Shown piece by piece: positions 9,890-18,839 of a DNA stretch of 64,000 bases (position 1 is its first letter; the number at the start of each line of letters is the position of its first letter). The translations under genes and the position numbers were made by a program. A model generated the notes under the pieces. It had not been told where the DNA came from. It did no database searches and worked only from the letters and a program-made list of their open reading frames with translations. This DNA is from Streptomyces sp. NBC_01571 (GTDB taxonomy: Bacteria; Actinomycetota; Actinomycetes; Streptomycetales; Streptomycetaceae), in contig NZ_JAPEPZ010000001.1 in assembly GCF_026339875.1 (NCBI RefSeq), positions 6,014,001 to 6,078,000 on the forward strand, written 5' to 3'.

Positions 9890-10969
9890 TCAGCCGACGA
9901 CCGTCCAGGTGTCCCCGCCGGCGAGCAGCGTGGCCAGGTCCCCCTTGCCGTTCAGCTCGATGGCCGCGTCCAGCTGGTCGGCCATCTGGGTGTCGTAGAC
10001 CGGCCGGTCGACGGAGCGCAGGACACCGATCGGGGTGTGGTGCAGGGTGTCCGGATCGGCCAGCCGGGAGAGCGCGAAGGCGGTGGTCGGTGACGGGGCG
10101 TGGGCGTCGTGGACCAGGACCTGCGACTCGTTCTCCGGGGTGACGGCGACGACCTTCAGGTCGCCGGTCAGGGCGTCCCGTACGACGCCCTTGGCGCCGT
10201 CCGTGCCGAAGCGGATCCGCTGCCCGTGTTCGAGGCGGATGACCGCTTCCTCGGCCTGCTGCTTGTCCTTCAGCACCTCGAAGGCGCCGTCGTTGAAGAT
10301 GTTGCAGTTCTGGTAGATCTCCACCAGTGCCGTGCCCGGGTGGGCGGCGGCCTGCCGCAGGACGTCGGTGAGGTGCTTGCGGTCGGAGTCCACGGTCCGG
10401 GCGACGAAGGAGGCCTCCGCGCCGATGGCCAGGGACACCGGGTTGAAGGGTGCGTCCAGCGAGCCCATCGGCGTCGACTTGGTGATCTTGCCGACCTCGG
10501 AGGTCGGCGAGTACTGGCCCTTGGTGAGGCCGTAGATCCGGTTGTTGAACAGCAGGATCTTCAGGTTCACGTTGCGGCGCAGCGCGTGGATGAGGTGGTT
10601 GCCGCCGATCGACAGCGCGTCGCCGTCCCCGGTCACCACCCATACGCTCAGGTCGCGGCGGGAGGAGGCGAGTCCCGTGGCGATGGCGGGCGCGCGGCCG
10701 TGGATGGAGTGCATGCCGTACGTGTTCATGTAGTACGGGAAGCGGGACGAGCAGCCGATGCCCGAGACGAAGACGATGTTCTCCTTGGCGAGGCCGAGTT
10801 CGGGCATGAAGCCCTGCACGGCGGCCAGGATCGCGTAGTCCCCGCAGCCGGGGCACCAGCGCACTTCCTGATCGGACTTGAAGTCCTTCATGGACTGCCT
10901 GGCCCCGGCCTTGGGCACCAGACCGAGCGCCTTGATGGTGTCCGCGCCTTCCGTGGTCGTCTCAGCCAT
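9890..10969 (-). CDS. korB: 2-oxoacid:ferredoxin oxidoreductase, beta subunit
   Basis: The 359-residue beta subunit binds thiamine diphosphate and, in the family, helps carry the iron-sulfur centre of 2-oxoglutarate:ferredoxin oxidoreductase. Visible are the cysteine motif WCPGCGDYAIL near residue 38, GIGCSSRFPYYMNTYGMHSIHGRAPA, and the TPP motif VTGDGDALSIGGNHLIH followed by NNRIYGLTKGQYSPTS. The gene overlaps korA by eight bases at its start, so the two are co-translated. The pair converts 2-oxoglutarate to succinyl-CoA with ferredoxin as acceptor, and the complex I-like operon nearby could reoxidise that ferredoxin. 2-oxoglutarate specificity is by synteny and length. Confidence 0.92.
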   Translation of the reverse strand: MAETTTEGADTIKALGLVPKAGARQSMKDFKSDQEVRWCPGCGDYAILAAVQGFMPELGLAKENIVFVSGIGCSSRFPYYMNTYGMHSIHGRAPAIATGLASSRRDLSVWVVTGDGDALSIGGNHLIHALRRNVNLKILLFNNRIYGLTKGQYSPTSEVGKITKSTPMGSLDAPFNPVSLAIGAEASFVARTVDSDRKHLTDVLRQAAAHPGTALVEIYQNCNIFNDGAFEVLKDKQQAEEAVIRLEHGQRIRFGTDGAKGVVRDALTGDLKVVAVTPENESQVLVHDAHAPSPTTAFALSRLADPDTLHHTPIGVLRSVDRPVYDTQMADQLDAAIELNGKGDLATLLAGGDTWTVVG

Positions 10970-12893
10970 CGATGGCCTCCTTGAGCACCTTGGCGAGCTG
11001 TTCGGCCTTGAACGGCATGCCGTTGACCTGGTTGTAGGAACGCGCGTCGACCAGGTATCGGGCCCGGACGAGGGTGGCGAGCTGGCCGAGGTTCATCTCG
11101 GGGATCACCACCTTGTCGTACCGTCCCAGCACCGTGCCGAGGTTGTGCGGGAAGGGGTTGAGGTGACGCAGGTGGGCCTGCGCGATGGACTCCCCGGCCG
11201 TCCGCAGCCGCCGTACCGCCGCGGTGATGGGGCCGTACGTCGAACCCCAGCCCAGCACCAGCGTGTCGGCCTCGTCCGAGGGGTCGTCGACCTCCATGTC
11301 CGGGACGTCGATGCCGTCGATCTTGGCCTGCCGGGTGCGCACCATGAAGTCGTGGTTGGCGGGATCGTAGGAGATGTTGCCCGTGCCGTCCTGCTTCTCG
11401 ATGCCGCCGATGCGGTGTTCCAGGCCCGGCGTGCCCGGGACCGCCCAGGGGCGGGCCAGGGTCCTGGGGTCGCGCTTGTAGGGCCAGAAGACCTCGGTGC
11501 CGTCGTCCAGTGTGTGGTTCGGGCCCTGCGCGAACCGCACCCGCAGGTCCGGGAGTTCGTCGATGTCCGGGATGCGCCAGGGCTCCGAGCCGTTGGCCAG
11601 GTAGCCGTCCGACAGGAGCAGGACGGGGGTGCGGTAGGTGAGGGCGATGCGCGCCGCCTCCAGCGCGGCGTCGAAGCAGTCCGCGGGTGTGCGCGGCGCG
11701 ACGACCGGGACGGGCGCCTCGCCGTTGCGGCCGTACATCGCCTGCAGCAGGTCGGCCTGCTCGGTCTTGGTCGGCAGCCCGGTGGAGGGGCCGCCGCGCT
11801 GGATGTCGATGACCAGCAGCGGCAGTTCGAGGGAGACGGCGAGCCCGATCGTCTCCGACTTCAGCGCCACCCCCGGCCCCGAGGTCGTCGTGACCGCCAG
11901 CGAGCCGCCGAAGGCGGCGCCCAACGCGGCGCCGATGCCCGCGATCTCGTCCTCGGCCTGGAAGGTGCGCACGCCGAAGTTCTTGTGCTTGCTGAGTTCG
12001 TGCAGGATGTCGGAGGCGGGCGTGATCGGGTACGAGCCGAGGTAGAGCGGCAGGTCCGCCTGCTCGGAGGCGGCGATCAGGCCGTACGACAGGGCCAGGT
12101 TCCCCGAGATGTTGCGGTACGTGCCGGTCGGGAAGGTGCGCTCGGCCGGGGCGACCTCGTACGAGACCGCGAAGTCCTCGGTCGTCTCGCCGAAGTTCCA
12201 GCCCGCCCGGAACGCGGCGAGGTTGGCCGCCGCGATCTCGGGCTTCTTCGCGAACTTGGCCCGCAGGAACTTCTCGGTGCCCTCGGTCGGCCGGTGGTAC
12301 ATCCAGGACAGCAGGCCCAGCGCGAACATGTTCTTGCTGCGCTCGGCCTCCTTGCGGGACAGCTCGAACTCCTTGAGCGCCTCGACCGTCATCGTCGTGA
12401 GAGGCACCGGGTGGACGCTGTAGCCGTCCAGGGAGCCGTCCTCCAGCGGGTTCGTCGCGTAACCGACCTTCGACATCGCCCGTTTGGTGAACTCGTCCGT
12501 GTTGACGATGATCTCCGCGCCGCGCGGCACATCGGCGATGTTCGCCTTCAGGGCGGCCGGGTTCATGGCGACGAGGACGTTCGGCGCGTCGCCCGGAGTG
12601 AGGATGTCGTGGTCCGCGAAATGCAGCTGGAACGAAGAAACGCCCGGCAGGGTGCCTGCGGGCGCTCGGATCTCGGCGGGGAAGTTCGGCAGTGTGGAGA
12701 GGTCGTTGCCGAAGGACGCGGTCTCGGAGGTGAAACGGTCGCCGGTGAGCTGCATTCCGTCGCCCGAGTCGCCCGCGAACCGGATGATCACCCGGTCGAG
12801 CCGGCGAACGTCCTTCGCCCCCGCCGGATTGCGCTGTTCTCCTACGACGGATTCGTCGGCCTGCTCCGCTGGGCTACTGACCTGGCTGGTCAC
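10962..12893 (-). CDS. korA: 2-oxoacid:ferredoxin oxidoreductase, alpha subunit
   Basis: The 643-residue alpha subunit is a fusion of gamma- and alpha-type domains, as in the two-subunit actinobacterial enzymes. The N-terminal gamma domain begins RVIIRFAGDSGDGMQLTGDRF (about 30-52). The pyruvate-ferredoxin oxidoreductase alpha domain follows at about 230-600 with YPITPASDILHEL, AEDEIAGIGAALGAAFGG and TTTSGPGVALKSETIGLA. The GTG start at 12893 sits seven bases after a near-perfect AAGGAGGT site. It heads the korA-korB operon. No ferredoxin-type cysteine cluster is visible, so electrons leave through the beta subunit centre to free ferredoxin. Confidence 0.93.
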   Translation of the reverse strand: MTSQVSSPAEQADESVVGEQRNPAGAKDVRRLDRVIIRFAGDSGDGMQLTGDRFTSETASFGNDLSTLPNFPAEIRAPAGTLPGVSSFQLHFADHDILTPGDAPNVLVAMNPAALKANIADVPRGAEIIVNTDEFTKRAMSKVGYATNPLEDGSLDGYSVHPVPLTTMTVEALKEFELSRKEAERSKNMFALGLLSWMYHRPTEGTEKFLRAKFAKKPEIAAANLAAFRAGWNFGETTEDFAVSYEVAPAERTFPTGTYRNISGNLALSYGLIAASEQADLPLYLGSYPITPASDILHELSKHKNFGVRTFQAEDEIAGIGAALGAAFGGSLAVTTTSGPGVALKSETIGLAVSLELPLLVIDIQRGGPSTGLPTKTEQADLLQAMYGRNGEAPVPVVAPRTPADCFDAALEAARIALTYRTPVLLLSDGYLANGSEPWRIPDIDELPDLRVRFAQGPNHTLDDGTEVFWPYKRDPRTLARPWAVPGTPGLEHRIGGIEKQDGTGNISYDPANHDFMVRTRQAKIDGIDVPDMEVDDPSDEADTLVLGWGSTYGPITAAVRRLRTAGESIAQAHLRHLNPFPHNLGTVLGRYDKVVIPEMNLGQLATLVRARYLVDARSYNQVNGMPFKAEQLAKVLKEAIDG

Positions 12894-13166
12894 TTAACTG
12901 GACCTCCTTCGAGGCGGCTGTCTGGGAGCGGCCTTCCCGAAGGCCTTCCCAGGACCAACCCTACGTCCGTAAGGGTCGCCTTCCCTCGGCGGTTCGCATG
13001 ATGGACACCGTTTTGAGACGGTTCGACGCCCTGACTTGTCACGATTTGCTCGCCCCCCGATTCTTCTCCCGAAGATGCTCCCCGCTCACCCTCTGGTTCT
13101 CACGCCGGCCTTGCGTCGACCTCGTGCGAGCCTCGTACCGGTCTCCCGGCCACCGCTTTCCGTATA

Positions 13167-13181
13167 CCTGACACAGTGTCA
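13167..13181. promoter_or_regulatory. Perfect dyad in the 293-bp gap upstream of korA
   Basis: CTGACAC and GTGTCAG flank a single base, just beyond the response regulator stop and upstream of korA. On the minus strand TATACG follows, which could be a -10 hexamer, so the dyad may lie between promoter elements of a korAB transcript. The rest of 12894-13186 shows no gene. Confidence 0.4.
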
Positions 13182-13186
13182 GCCAT

Positions 13187-13846
13187 TCAGGAGTTGAGGT
13201 AGGTCAGAACCGCCAGAACACGCCGGTGATCCCCGTCGCTCGGGGACAGCCCCAGCTTCAGGAAGATGTTGCTGACGTGCTTCTCGACCGCTCCGTCGCT
13301 CACCACCAGCTGCCGCGCGATCGCCGAGTTGGTCCGGCCCTCGGCCATCAGCCCCAGCACCTCCCGCTCACGGGGCGTGAGCCCGGCCAGCACGTCCTGC
13401 TTGCGGCTGCGCCCCAGCAGCTGCGCGACCACCTCGGGGTCGAGCGCGGTACCCCCCTGGGCCACCCGCACCACCGCGTCCACGAACTCGCGCACCTCGG
13501 CGACCCGGTCCTTGAGCAGATAGCCGACACCACGACTGGAACCGGCCAGCAGTTCGGTGGCGTAGCGCTCCTCCACGTACTGCGACAGGACCAGCACCCC
13601 CAGTCCGGGGTGGTGCTTGCGCAGCTGCACGGCCGCCTTGACGCCCTCGTCGGTGTGCGTCGGCGGCATCCGTACGTCGGCCACCACCACGTCCGGCAGC
13701 GCGCCCTCGGCCGCCAGGTCGGTGATGGTCTTGATCAGTGCGTCGCCGTCACCGACACCGGCCACGACGTCGTGCCCACGGTCGGTCAGCAACCGGGTCA
13801 GGCCCTCCCTGAGCAGCACTGAATCCTCGGCGATGACCACCCGCAC
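13187..13846 (-). CDS. NarL/LuxR-type response regulator
   Basis: This 219-residue response regulator has a receiver domain with the acidic pocket in VVIAEDS, the phosphoacceptor aspartate in VVVADVRMPP (about residue 54), and the conserved lysine in GYLLKDRV. A LuxR helix-turn-helix follows (LTPREREVLGLMAEGRTNSAIARQL, about 150-175, then EKHVSNIFLKLGL). I chose GTG 13846 because GGAGGA lies four bases upstream; an earlier GTG at 13858 lacks this. It precedes no kinase in its direction, but two paralogous sensor kinases lie upstream on the same strand and are its likely partners. Confidence 0.9.
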   Translation of the reverse strand: MRVVIAEDSVLLREGLTRLLTDRGHDVVAGVGDGDALIKTITDLAAEGALPDVVVADVRMPPTHTDEGVKAAVQLRKHHPGLGVLVLSQYVEERYATELLAGSSRGVGYLLKDRVAEVREFVDAVVRVAQGGTALDPEVVAQLLGRSRKQDVLAGLTPREREVLGLMAEGRTNSAIARQLVVSDGAVEKHVSNIFLKLGLSPSDGDHRRVLAVLTYLNS

Positions 13847-14282
13847 TCTGTCCTCCACGATGTTTCGGCCCCCCACAGCCCGTACCCGGCCGGCGCCGGT
13901 TGCGCCCGCTCGTACGACAGCCCTCAGCATTCCAGCATTCGGACCGCCGGGCGCCCGGGCAACGGGAATCGCCGGGACGGGTGAGCCGGGGGAGAGGAAC
14001 CAGGGGGTGGCGCGAGGGGCGGCCATCGGGGATCACGGGCGGGGGTGTCGCGGGCGGGGGTCTGGTGTGGGCGTCTGCGGTGGGCATCTGGGGCGGGCGT
14101 CTGGGGGTGTGCGACGCCCGGCCTGTCGTGCGCGGCAGGCACCCGGTTCACCCTCGTGCGGCGCCGCCACGCGCCCGGTTCACTCTCCGTGCCACGCCGC
14201 CGGCTCCCGGTTCACTGTCCGTGCCCCCGCGCCACGCTCCCCGTCCACTCTCCGTGCCACGCCGCCACGCTCCGCGTCCGGC
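13847..14282. repeat. Non-coding gap with GC-rich degenerate repeats
   Basis: This 436-bp gap between the kinase stop and the response regulator start has no convincing gene. Two zones are repetitive: G/T-rich units of the form GGGCGTCTGGGG at about 14040-14105, and degenerate copies of CCGGTTCACTCTCCGTGCC between 14145 and 14260. Similar repeat-rich DNA occurs between the two kinase genes, so the locus seems prone to slippage or recombination. Confidence 0.5.
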
Positions 14283-15638
14283 TCAGCCCCGCCAGGGCAG
14301 TTCCGCCGTGATCCGGGTGGGGCCGCCCGGGGCGGAGTCCACCACCAGAATCCCGTCCACCGCGTCCAGCCGCTCCGCGAGCCCCGCCAGACCCGAGCCC
14401 GCGGAGACGTCGGCGCCGCCCACACCGTCGTCGACGACCTGAAGCATCAGCCGGTTCTCGATGCGCCAGACGTCGACCGTGGCCCGCGTCGCCCGCGCGT
14501 GCTTGCTGATGTTCTGCAGCAGCTCGGAGACGGTGAAGTAGGCGATCCCCTCGATCGCCGGGGCGGGCCGGGCGGGAAGGTCCACGTCCACCGCCACCGG
14601 CACCGTGCAGCGCGAGGCCACCGAGGAGAGCGCCGCGTCGAGCCCACGGTCGGTGAGGACCGCCGGGTGGATGCCGCGGGCCAGGTCGCGCAGCTCCTGC
14701 AACGCCGTCTTCACCTCGCCGTGCGCCTCGTCCACCATGCGCGCCGCGGCGCGCGGGTCCTCGGTGAGCTTCTCCTTGGCCAGGCCGAGTCCCATGGCGA
14801 GGTTGACCAGCCGGGCCTGTGCCCCGTCGTGCAGATCGCGCTCGATGCGCCGCAGGTCCGCCGCGGCCGTGTCGACCACGACCCCCCGGTCCGACTCCAG
14901 CTCGACCACCCTGGTCGCCAGCCGCGACGGCCCGAGCAGCCCCGGCACCAGCAGCCGGTCCACCGTGGTCAGCGCCCTTACGATCCACGGCGTCGCCATG
15001 GTGATCAGCAGCCCCAGCAGCGCGGTCACGGTGATCTCGAAGGGGTTGTCCAGGTAGATGCTGTGGGTGCCGTCGCCGTAGAGCTGAAGGCCGCCCTGGC
15101 CGCCGTAGACCGGGAAGAGCCAGAACCACAGCGGATACGTCAGCATCGCCCAGCCGTACGCCCAGAAGGTCAGCGCCACCACGAACGAGAACACCGCCCA
15201 GGGGAACTGCACCACCGCGTACAGCAGATGCCGCCACGACGCGCCGTTCTTGAGGATCGCCCCCATCCACGCCATCGCCCCCTGCCCGCGCACGAGTACG
15301 GGCTCCGGCGAGGCCACCTCGACCCCGAGCAGCCCGCGCGCCCGCGCCCGCTCCAGCGCGCCGAACCCGCGGCAGCCTGCCAGGCCGCCGGCGAGCACCG
15401 GGACCCCCAGGAAGGTGATCAGCAGGCCGGCGCCCAGCGAGAACATCGTGACGGCGAACGTGAACATGGCGATGCCGAGCGGCAGGCCGAGCATCACGTA
15501 GCCGAACTCGCGCCAGCTGCGGGCCTCGATCGGCGCCCGCAGCGGTGCGGGGAGGCGGTGGCGCCGCTCCCCGGCAGCCGCCCCGTGGAATCCGGGCCCG
15601 CTCCCGTGCCCGTATCCCTGTCCGTACTCCGTGGCCAT
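14283..15638 (-). CDS. Sensor histidine kinase (DesK/NarX-type), copy 1
   Basis: The 451-residue kinase has a Gly/Pro-rich N-terminus, then hydrophobic helices around residues 50-90, 145-180 and 200-225 with a DUF-type sensor loop between them. The dimerisation and phosphoacceptor helix reads RRIERDLHDGAQARLVNLAMGL, with the histidine in DLHDGAQ. It ends in the ATPase domain with ELLQNISKHARA (N box), VVDDGVGGAD (G1) and GLAGLAERL (G2). It is a tandem paralogue of the kinase at 16103-17380; 135 bp around the H box are identical between them. The single response regulator downstream is the probable partner. The signal is unknown. Confidence 0.88.
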   Translation of the reverse strand: MATEYGQGYGHGSGPGFHGAAAGERRHRLPAPLRAPIEARSWREFGYVMLGLPLGIAMFTFAVTMFSLGAGLLITFLGVPVLAGGLAGCRGFGALERARARGLLGVEVASPEPVLVRGQGAMAWMGAILKNGASWRHLLYAVVQFPWAVFSFVVALTFWAYGWAMLTYPLWFWLFPVYGGQGGLQLYGDGTHSIYLDNPFEITVTALLGLLITMATPWIVRALTTVDRLLVPGLLGPSRLATRVVELESDRGVVVDTAAADLRRIERDLHDGAQARLVNLAMGLGLAKEKLTEDPRAAARMVDEAHGEVKTALQELRDLARGIHPAVLTDRGLDAALSSVASRCTVPVAVDVDLPARPAPAIEGIAYFTVSELLQNISKHARATRATVDVWRIENRLMLQVVDDGVGGADVSAGSGLAGLAERLDAVDGILVVDSAPGGPTRITAELPWRG

Positions 15639-16102
15639 CGGCGTCGTCCGTTCTACTCGTCCTGCTCGTCGGCTCGTACCTCAACTCTGCTGGCCGCGGA
15701 GCGTGGGGAACATGGAGCGGGTCGGCCTCTTGGGGCGGGGGTTTTCCCTACCCCGGCCGTGGCCATCGGGTCGCCATGGCTGTCCGGTCGCCCTGGCCGG
15801 GTCGCCGTGGCTCTCGCGTCGCCCTGGTCATCGGGTCGCCACGGCCGTCGGGTCGCCATGGCCATCGCGTCGCCACGGTCATCGGATCACCGCGGCCGCC
15901 GGGTCCCCCGAGGTGCGGGGCCGCAAGGGCTGTGGGGCGCGGGGTGCGGGTCTCGTGGGTGCGCAGGGCACCGGAGTACCGGAGTACCGGAGCACCGGAG
16001 TACCGGATCACTGGCCCCGGGGTGCGGCGGCGCGGCGGTGCGCTCGGACCCGGCCCGGTGCGCCGGCGTGGCCGGGCCCGAGCCGGGTCCGTACGACACG
16101 TC
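15639..16102. repeat. Minisatellite-like gap between the two kinase genes
   Basis: This 464-bp non-coding gap has two clear repeat arrays. Bases 15769-15904 are degenerate units of about 15 bp built on ATCGGGTCGCCATGGCC. Bases 15971-16007 hold 4.6 units of an 8-bp repeat CCGGAGTA. Such arrays vary in copy number by slippage. No promoter is clear, and it is not known whether the two kinases share a transcript. Confidence 0.6.
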
Positions 16103-17380
16103 CTACCGCGCCGGCTCGTCCTGCCGGTCCCGCCAGGGCAGTTCGGCCGTGATGGTGGTCGGGCCGCCGGGCGGCGAGTCGATGACGAACAGCCCGTCCA
16201 CCGCGCCGAGCCGGTCCGCGAGCCCCGCCATCCCCGTACCGCCGTCGAGCCGGGCGCCGCCGCGCCCGTCGTCCTGGACCTGGATGAGCAGCCGCTGGTC
16301 CGTCCGCCACACGTCGACGGACGCGGACCTCGCCCCGCTGTGTTTGCTGATGTTCTGCAGCAGCTCGGAGACGGTGAAGTAGGCGATCCCCTCGATGGCC
16401 GCGGCCGGTCTCGACCGCAGGTCGGCGGTCACCTTCACCGGTACCGTGCAGCGCGTGGCGACCGAGGAGAGCGCGGCGTCGAGCCCGCGGTCGGTGAGGA
16501 CCGCGGGGTGGATGCCGCGGGCCAGGTCGCGCAGCTCCTGCAGGGCCAGCTTCACCTCGCCGTGCGCCTCGTCGACCATGGCCGCGACGGTCTCGTCGGC
16601 CTGGCCCTCCAGGAGTTTCTCCTTGGCCAGGCCGAGTCCCATGGCGAGGTTGACCAGCCGGGCCTGTGCCCCGTCGTGCAGATCGCGCTCGATGCGCCGC
16701 AGGTCCGCCGCGGCCGTGTCGACCACGACCCCCCGGTCCGACTCCAGCTCGGCGATGCGCCGCTCCAGCTCGTCGGAGGGCGACAGCAGCCCGCGCACCA
16801 TCGCCCGGTCCACGTTGGTCAGCCCCCGCGCGATGAACGGCAGCACCGGCCACAGCACGAAGAGCGACGTCAGCGTGACCGCGAACGTCAGCACACCCCA
16901 CGGGAGTCTGATCAGGTCGTACAGCACCGTCCGCCAGCCCACCGGGTCCTTCAGGCTCGACCACAGCCAGGCGAAGAAGCCGGTCCTGCGCACCGGCAGC
17001 GGGCTCGGCTCGTCGATCCGCAGACCGAGCAGCGCCCGTGCCCGTGCCCGCTCCAGCTTGCCCAGCTGGCGTGCGCCCAGCAGGCCGCCCGCGAGCAACG
17101 GCAGTCCCACCACCGTCACCGCGAGCGCCGAGCCCGTGGACACCATCGTCACGACGTACACGAAGCCGAAGATCGAGACAGGCAGATTGGCGAGCAGGTG
17201 CGCGATCTCCTGCCAGGTCCGGCGGCCGAGGGCGAGACGGGGGGACGGCAGCCGGTCGCCGTCGGGCGCCTTGCCGGGCGTTCCGTCGGACGGGGCGTCG
17301 GGCGGCGTGTCGGGCGTCCCGGCAGTCGTCCCTGAGGGTGTCCCGCCCGGCGGGACGATCGCGGTGATGCGTTCGGTCAT
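16103..17380 (-). CDS. Sensor histidine kinase (DesK/NarX-type), copy 2
   Basis: The 425-residue kinase is the paralogue of the one at 14283-15638. Its N-terminal 45 residues are Pro/Thr/Gly-rich. Hydrophobic helices follow at about 60-100 and 145-185. The phosphoacceptor motif is DLHDGAQARLVN, and the ATPase domain has ELLQNISKHSGA, VQDDGRGGAR and GMAGLADRLGAVDG. The sensor region (FFAWLWSSLKDPVGW) differs from copy 1 while the catalytic core is nearly the same, suggesting two inputs to one regulator. No response regulator lies next to it other than the one at 13187. The ATG start lacks a strong ribosome binding site. Confidence 0.88.
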   Translation of the reverse strand: MTERITAIVPPGGTPSGTTAGTPDTPPDAPSDGTPGKAPDGDRLPSPRLALGRRTWQEIAHLLANLPVSIFGFVYVVTMVSTGSALAVTVVGLPLLAGGLLGARQLGKLERARARALLGLRIDEPSPLPVRRTGFFAWLWSSLKDPVGWRTVLYDLIRLPWGVLTFAVTLTSLFVLWPVLPFIARGLTNVDRAMVRGLLSPSDELERRIAELESDRGVVVDTAAADLRRIERDLHDGAQARLVNLAMGLGLAKEKLLEGQADETVAAMVDEAHGEVKLALQELRDLARGIHPAVLTDRGLDAALSSVATRCTVPVKVTADLRSRPAAAIEGIAYFTVSELLQNISKHSGARSASVDVWRTDQRLLIQVQDDGRGGARLDGGTGMAGLADRLGAVDGLFVIDSPPGGPTTITAELPWRDRQDEPAR

Positions 17381-17724
17381 ATTCGCTAGCCTGCCCGGCG
17401 GCGAGCCGCCGCGCCATGAGGTGAGCCGCCCCGATCCACTGGGGAAAGCCCTACCTTCGTGAGGTCCCGTGCTGTGCCGGGCGCCGGTCTGCGGTCAAAT
17501 GGAAAGCGATCGCGAGAGACGGACGAGAATCGCGTGGCGCACGAGCCGGACGAGTCCAGCACTCGACCATGACGTGTCCACGATAGCCAGGGTGTGACGG
17601 CCTGCTTACCGTTTCTTTAGCAGGCCCTAGACTCCCGTCCGTACAGATCGTCGAACAGGGCGTATCGCAGCGTGCGCGATAGGCGCACGGCGTGCGCCAC
17701 GAGGTCAGGGAGCGAGGGGCTGAC
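17381..17724. promoter_or_regulatory. Promoter region of the nuo operon
   Basis: This 344-bp divergent gap lies between kinase copy 2 and nuoA. A weak hairpin is formed by GGCCTGC (17599-17605) and GCAGGCC (17620-17626). A plausible promoter is TTACCG (17606-17611) with TAGACT (17628-17633) and 16-bp spacing, with the hairpin lying over it. I see no Rex-type operator (TGTGAAN6TTCACA) and no gene. Confidence 0.35.
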
Positions 17725-18117
17725 GTGCCGGAACCGACCGTCGTCGCGGCGGGCTACTTCCAGTCCTACTCGGTCGTCGGACTGCTCGCCGTCGTGGGCG
17801 TGCTCTTCGTCGCCGTCGCCTTCGGGGCGGGCCGACTGCTGCGGCCGGTCGTCCCCACACCCGAGAAACTCCTGACGTACGAGTGCGGCGTCGACCCCGT
17901 GGGCGAGGGCTGGGCCCACACCCAGGTCCGCTACTACGTCTACGCGTTCCTCTACGTCATCTTCGCCGTCGACTCGATCTTCCTCTTCCCCTGGGCGACC
18001 GTCTTCGCCGCTCCCGGCTACGGCGCCGCGACGCTCGCGGAGATGTTCATCTTCCTCGGCTTCCTCGCCGTGGGGCTGCTGTACGCATACAAGAAGGGCG
18101 TCCTCACATGGACGTGA
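17725..18117 (+). CDS. nuoA: NADH-quinone oxidoreductase subunit A (second copy type)
   Basis: This 130-residue membrane subunit of complex I has three transmembrane helices (about 13-35, 70-90 and 100-122). The conserved loop [18 protein letters not shown] carries the cysteine that sits near the quinone cavity. The GTG at 17725 follows GAGGGG. It is the first gene of a ten-gene operon (A,B,C,H,I,J,K,L,M,N) with overlapping starts and stops; it overlaps nuoB by ten bases. The operon lacks D, E, F and G, so this is not the full NADH enzyme cluster. Confidence 0.92.
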   Translation: MPEPTVVAAGYFQSYSVVGLLAVVGVLFVAVAFGAGRLLRPVVPTPEKLLTYECGVDPVGEGWAHTQVRYYVYAFLYVIFAVDSIFLFPWATVFAAPGYGAATLAEMFIFLGFLAVGLLYAYKKGVLTWT

Positions 18118-18839
18118 CCCCCAAGACCTCGGGCCAGACCGCGGGCCAGACCTCGGGCCAGACCTCGGGCAAGCTCTCGGAGCAGCCGGTCCTGCTGCCG
18201 GAGCCGAAGCGGCTGGGTGTGCTCTCGCGCCTCGCCCCCGAGCCCATGAAGGTCGTCCTGAACTGGGGCCGCCGCTACTCGCTCTGGGTCTTCAACTTCG
18301 GCCTCGCCTGCTGTGCGATCGAGTTCATCGCCGCGTCGATGGCCCGGCACGACTTCATCCGGCTCGGTGTGATCCCGTTCGCGCCGGGCCCGCGCCAGGC
18401 CGACCTGATGGTGGTCTCCGGCACGGTCACGGACAAGATGGCCCCGGCCGTCAAGCGCCTCTACGAGCAGATGCCCGAGCCAAAGTACGTCATCTCCTTC
18501 GGCGCGTGCTCGAACTGCGGCGGCCCCTACTGGGACTCGTACTCCGTCACCAAGGGCGTCGACCAGATCATCCCCGTCGACGTCTACGTGCCCGGCTGCC
18601 CGCCCCGGCCCGAGGCGCTGCTCCAGGGCATTCTCAAGCTCCAGGAGAAGATCGCCCGGGAGTCGCTGGGGGAGCGCTACGGCTCTTCGCAGCGGCCGTC
18701 GGCGGCCGCGCTCCAGAGCGGGCTGGTGGCCCCGCCGGCCGCGACCGGCGGCGAGCCCCGGGCATCCGTGGAGACACCGGTTTCCGGCGGGGACGCGGTC
18801 TCCGGCGGGACCCCGGCTTCCGGGGAGGGTGACAAGTGA
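18108..18839 (+). CDS. nuoB: NADH-quinone oxidoreductase subunit B
   Basis: The 243-residue subunit holds the terminal N2 [4Fe-4S] centre that passes electrons to quinone. Its ligands are all present: the adjacent pair in ACCAIEF, the cysteine in [12 protein letters not shown], and [12 protein letters not shown]. The N-terminus has a TSGQ repeat ([15 protein letters not shown]), and the last 60 residues are an Ala/Gly/Ser-rich tail not found in E. coli NuoB. The ATG at 18108 overlaps nuoA. With no NuoD in this operon the usual quinone-site partner is absent here and might be supplied from another nuo cluster. Confidence 0.93.
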   Translation: MDVTPKTSGQTAGQTSGQTSGKLSEQPVLLPEPKRLGVLSRLAPEPMKVVLNWGRRYSLWVFNFGLACCAIEFIAASMARHDFIRLGVIPFAPGPRQADLMVVSGTVTDKMAPAVKRLYEQMPEPKYVISFGACSNCGGPYWDSYSVTKGVDQIIPVDVYVPGCPPRPEALLQGILKLQEKIARESLGERYGSSQRPSAAALQSGLVAPPAATGGEPRASVETPVSGGDAVSGGTPASGEGDK

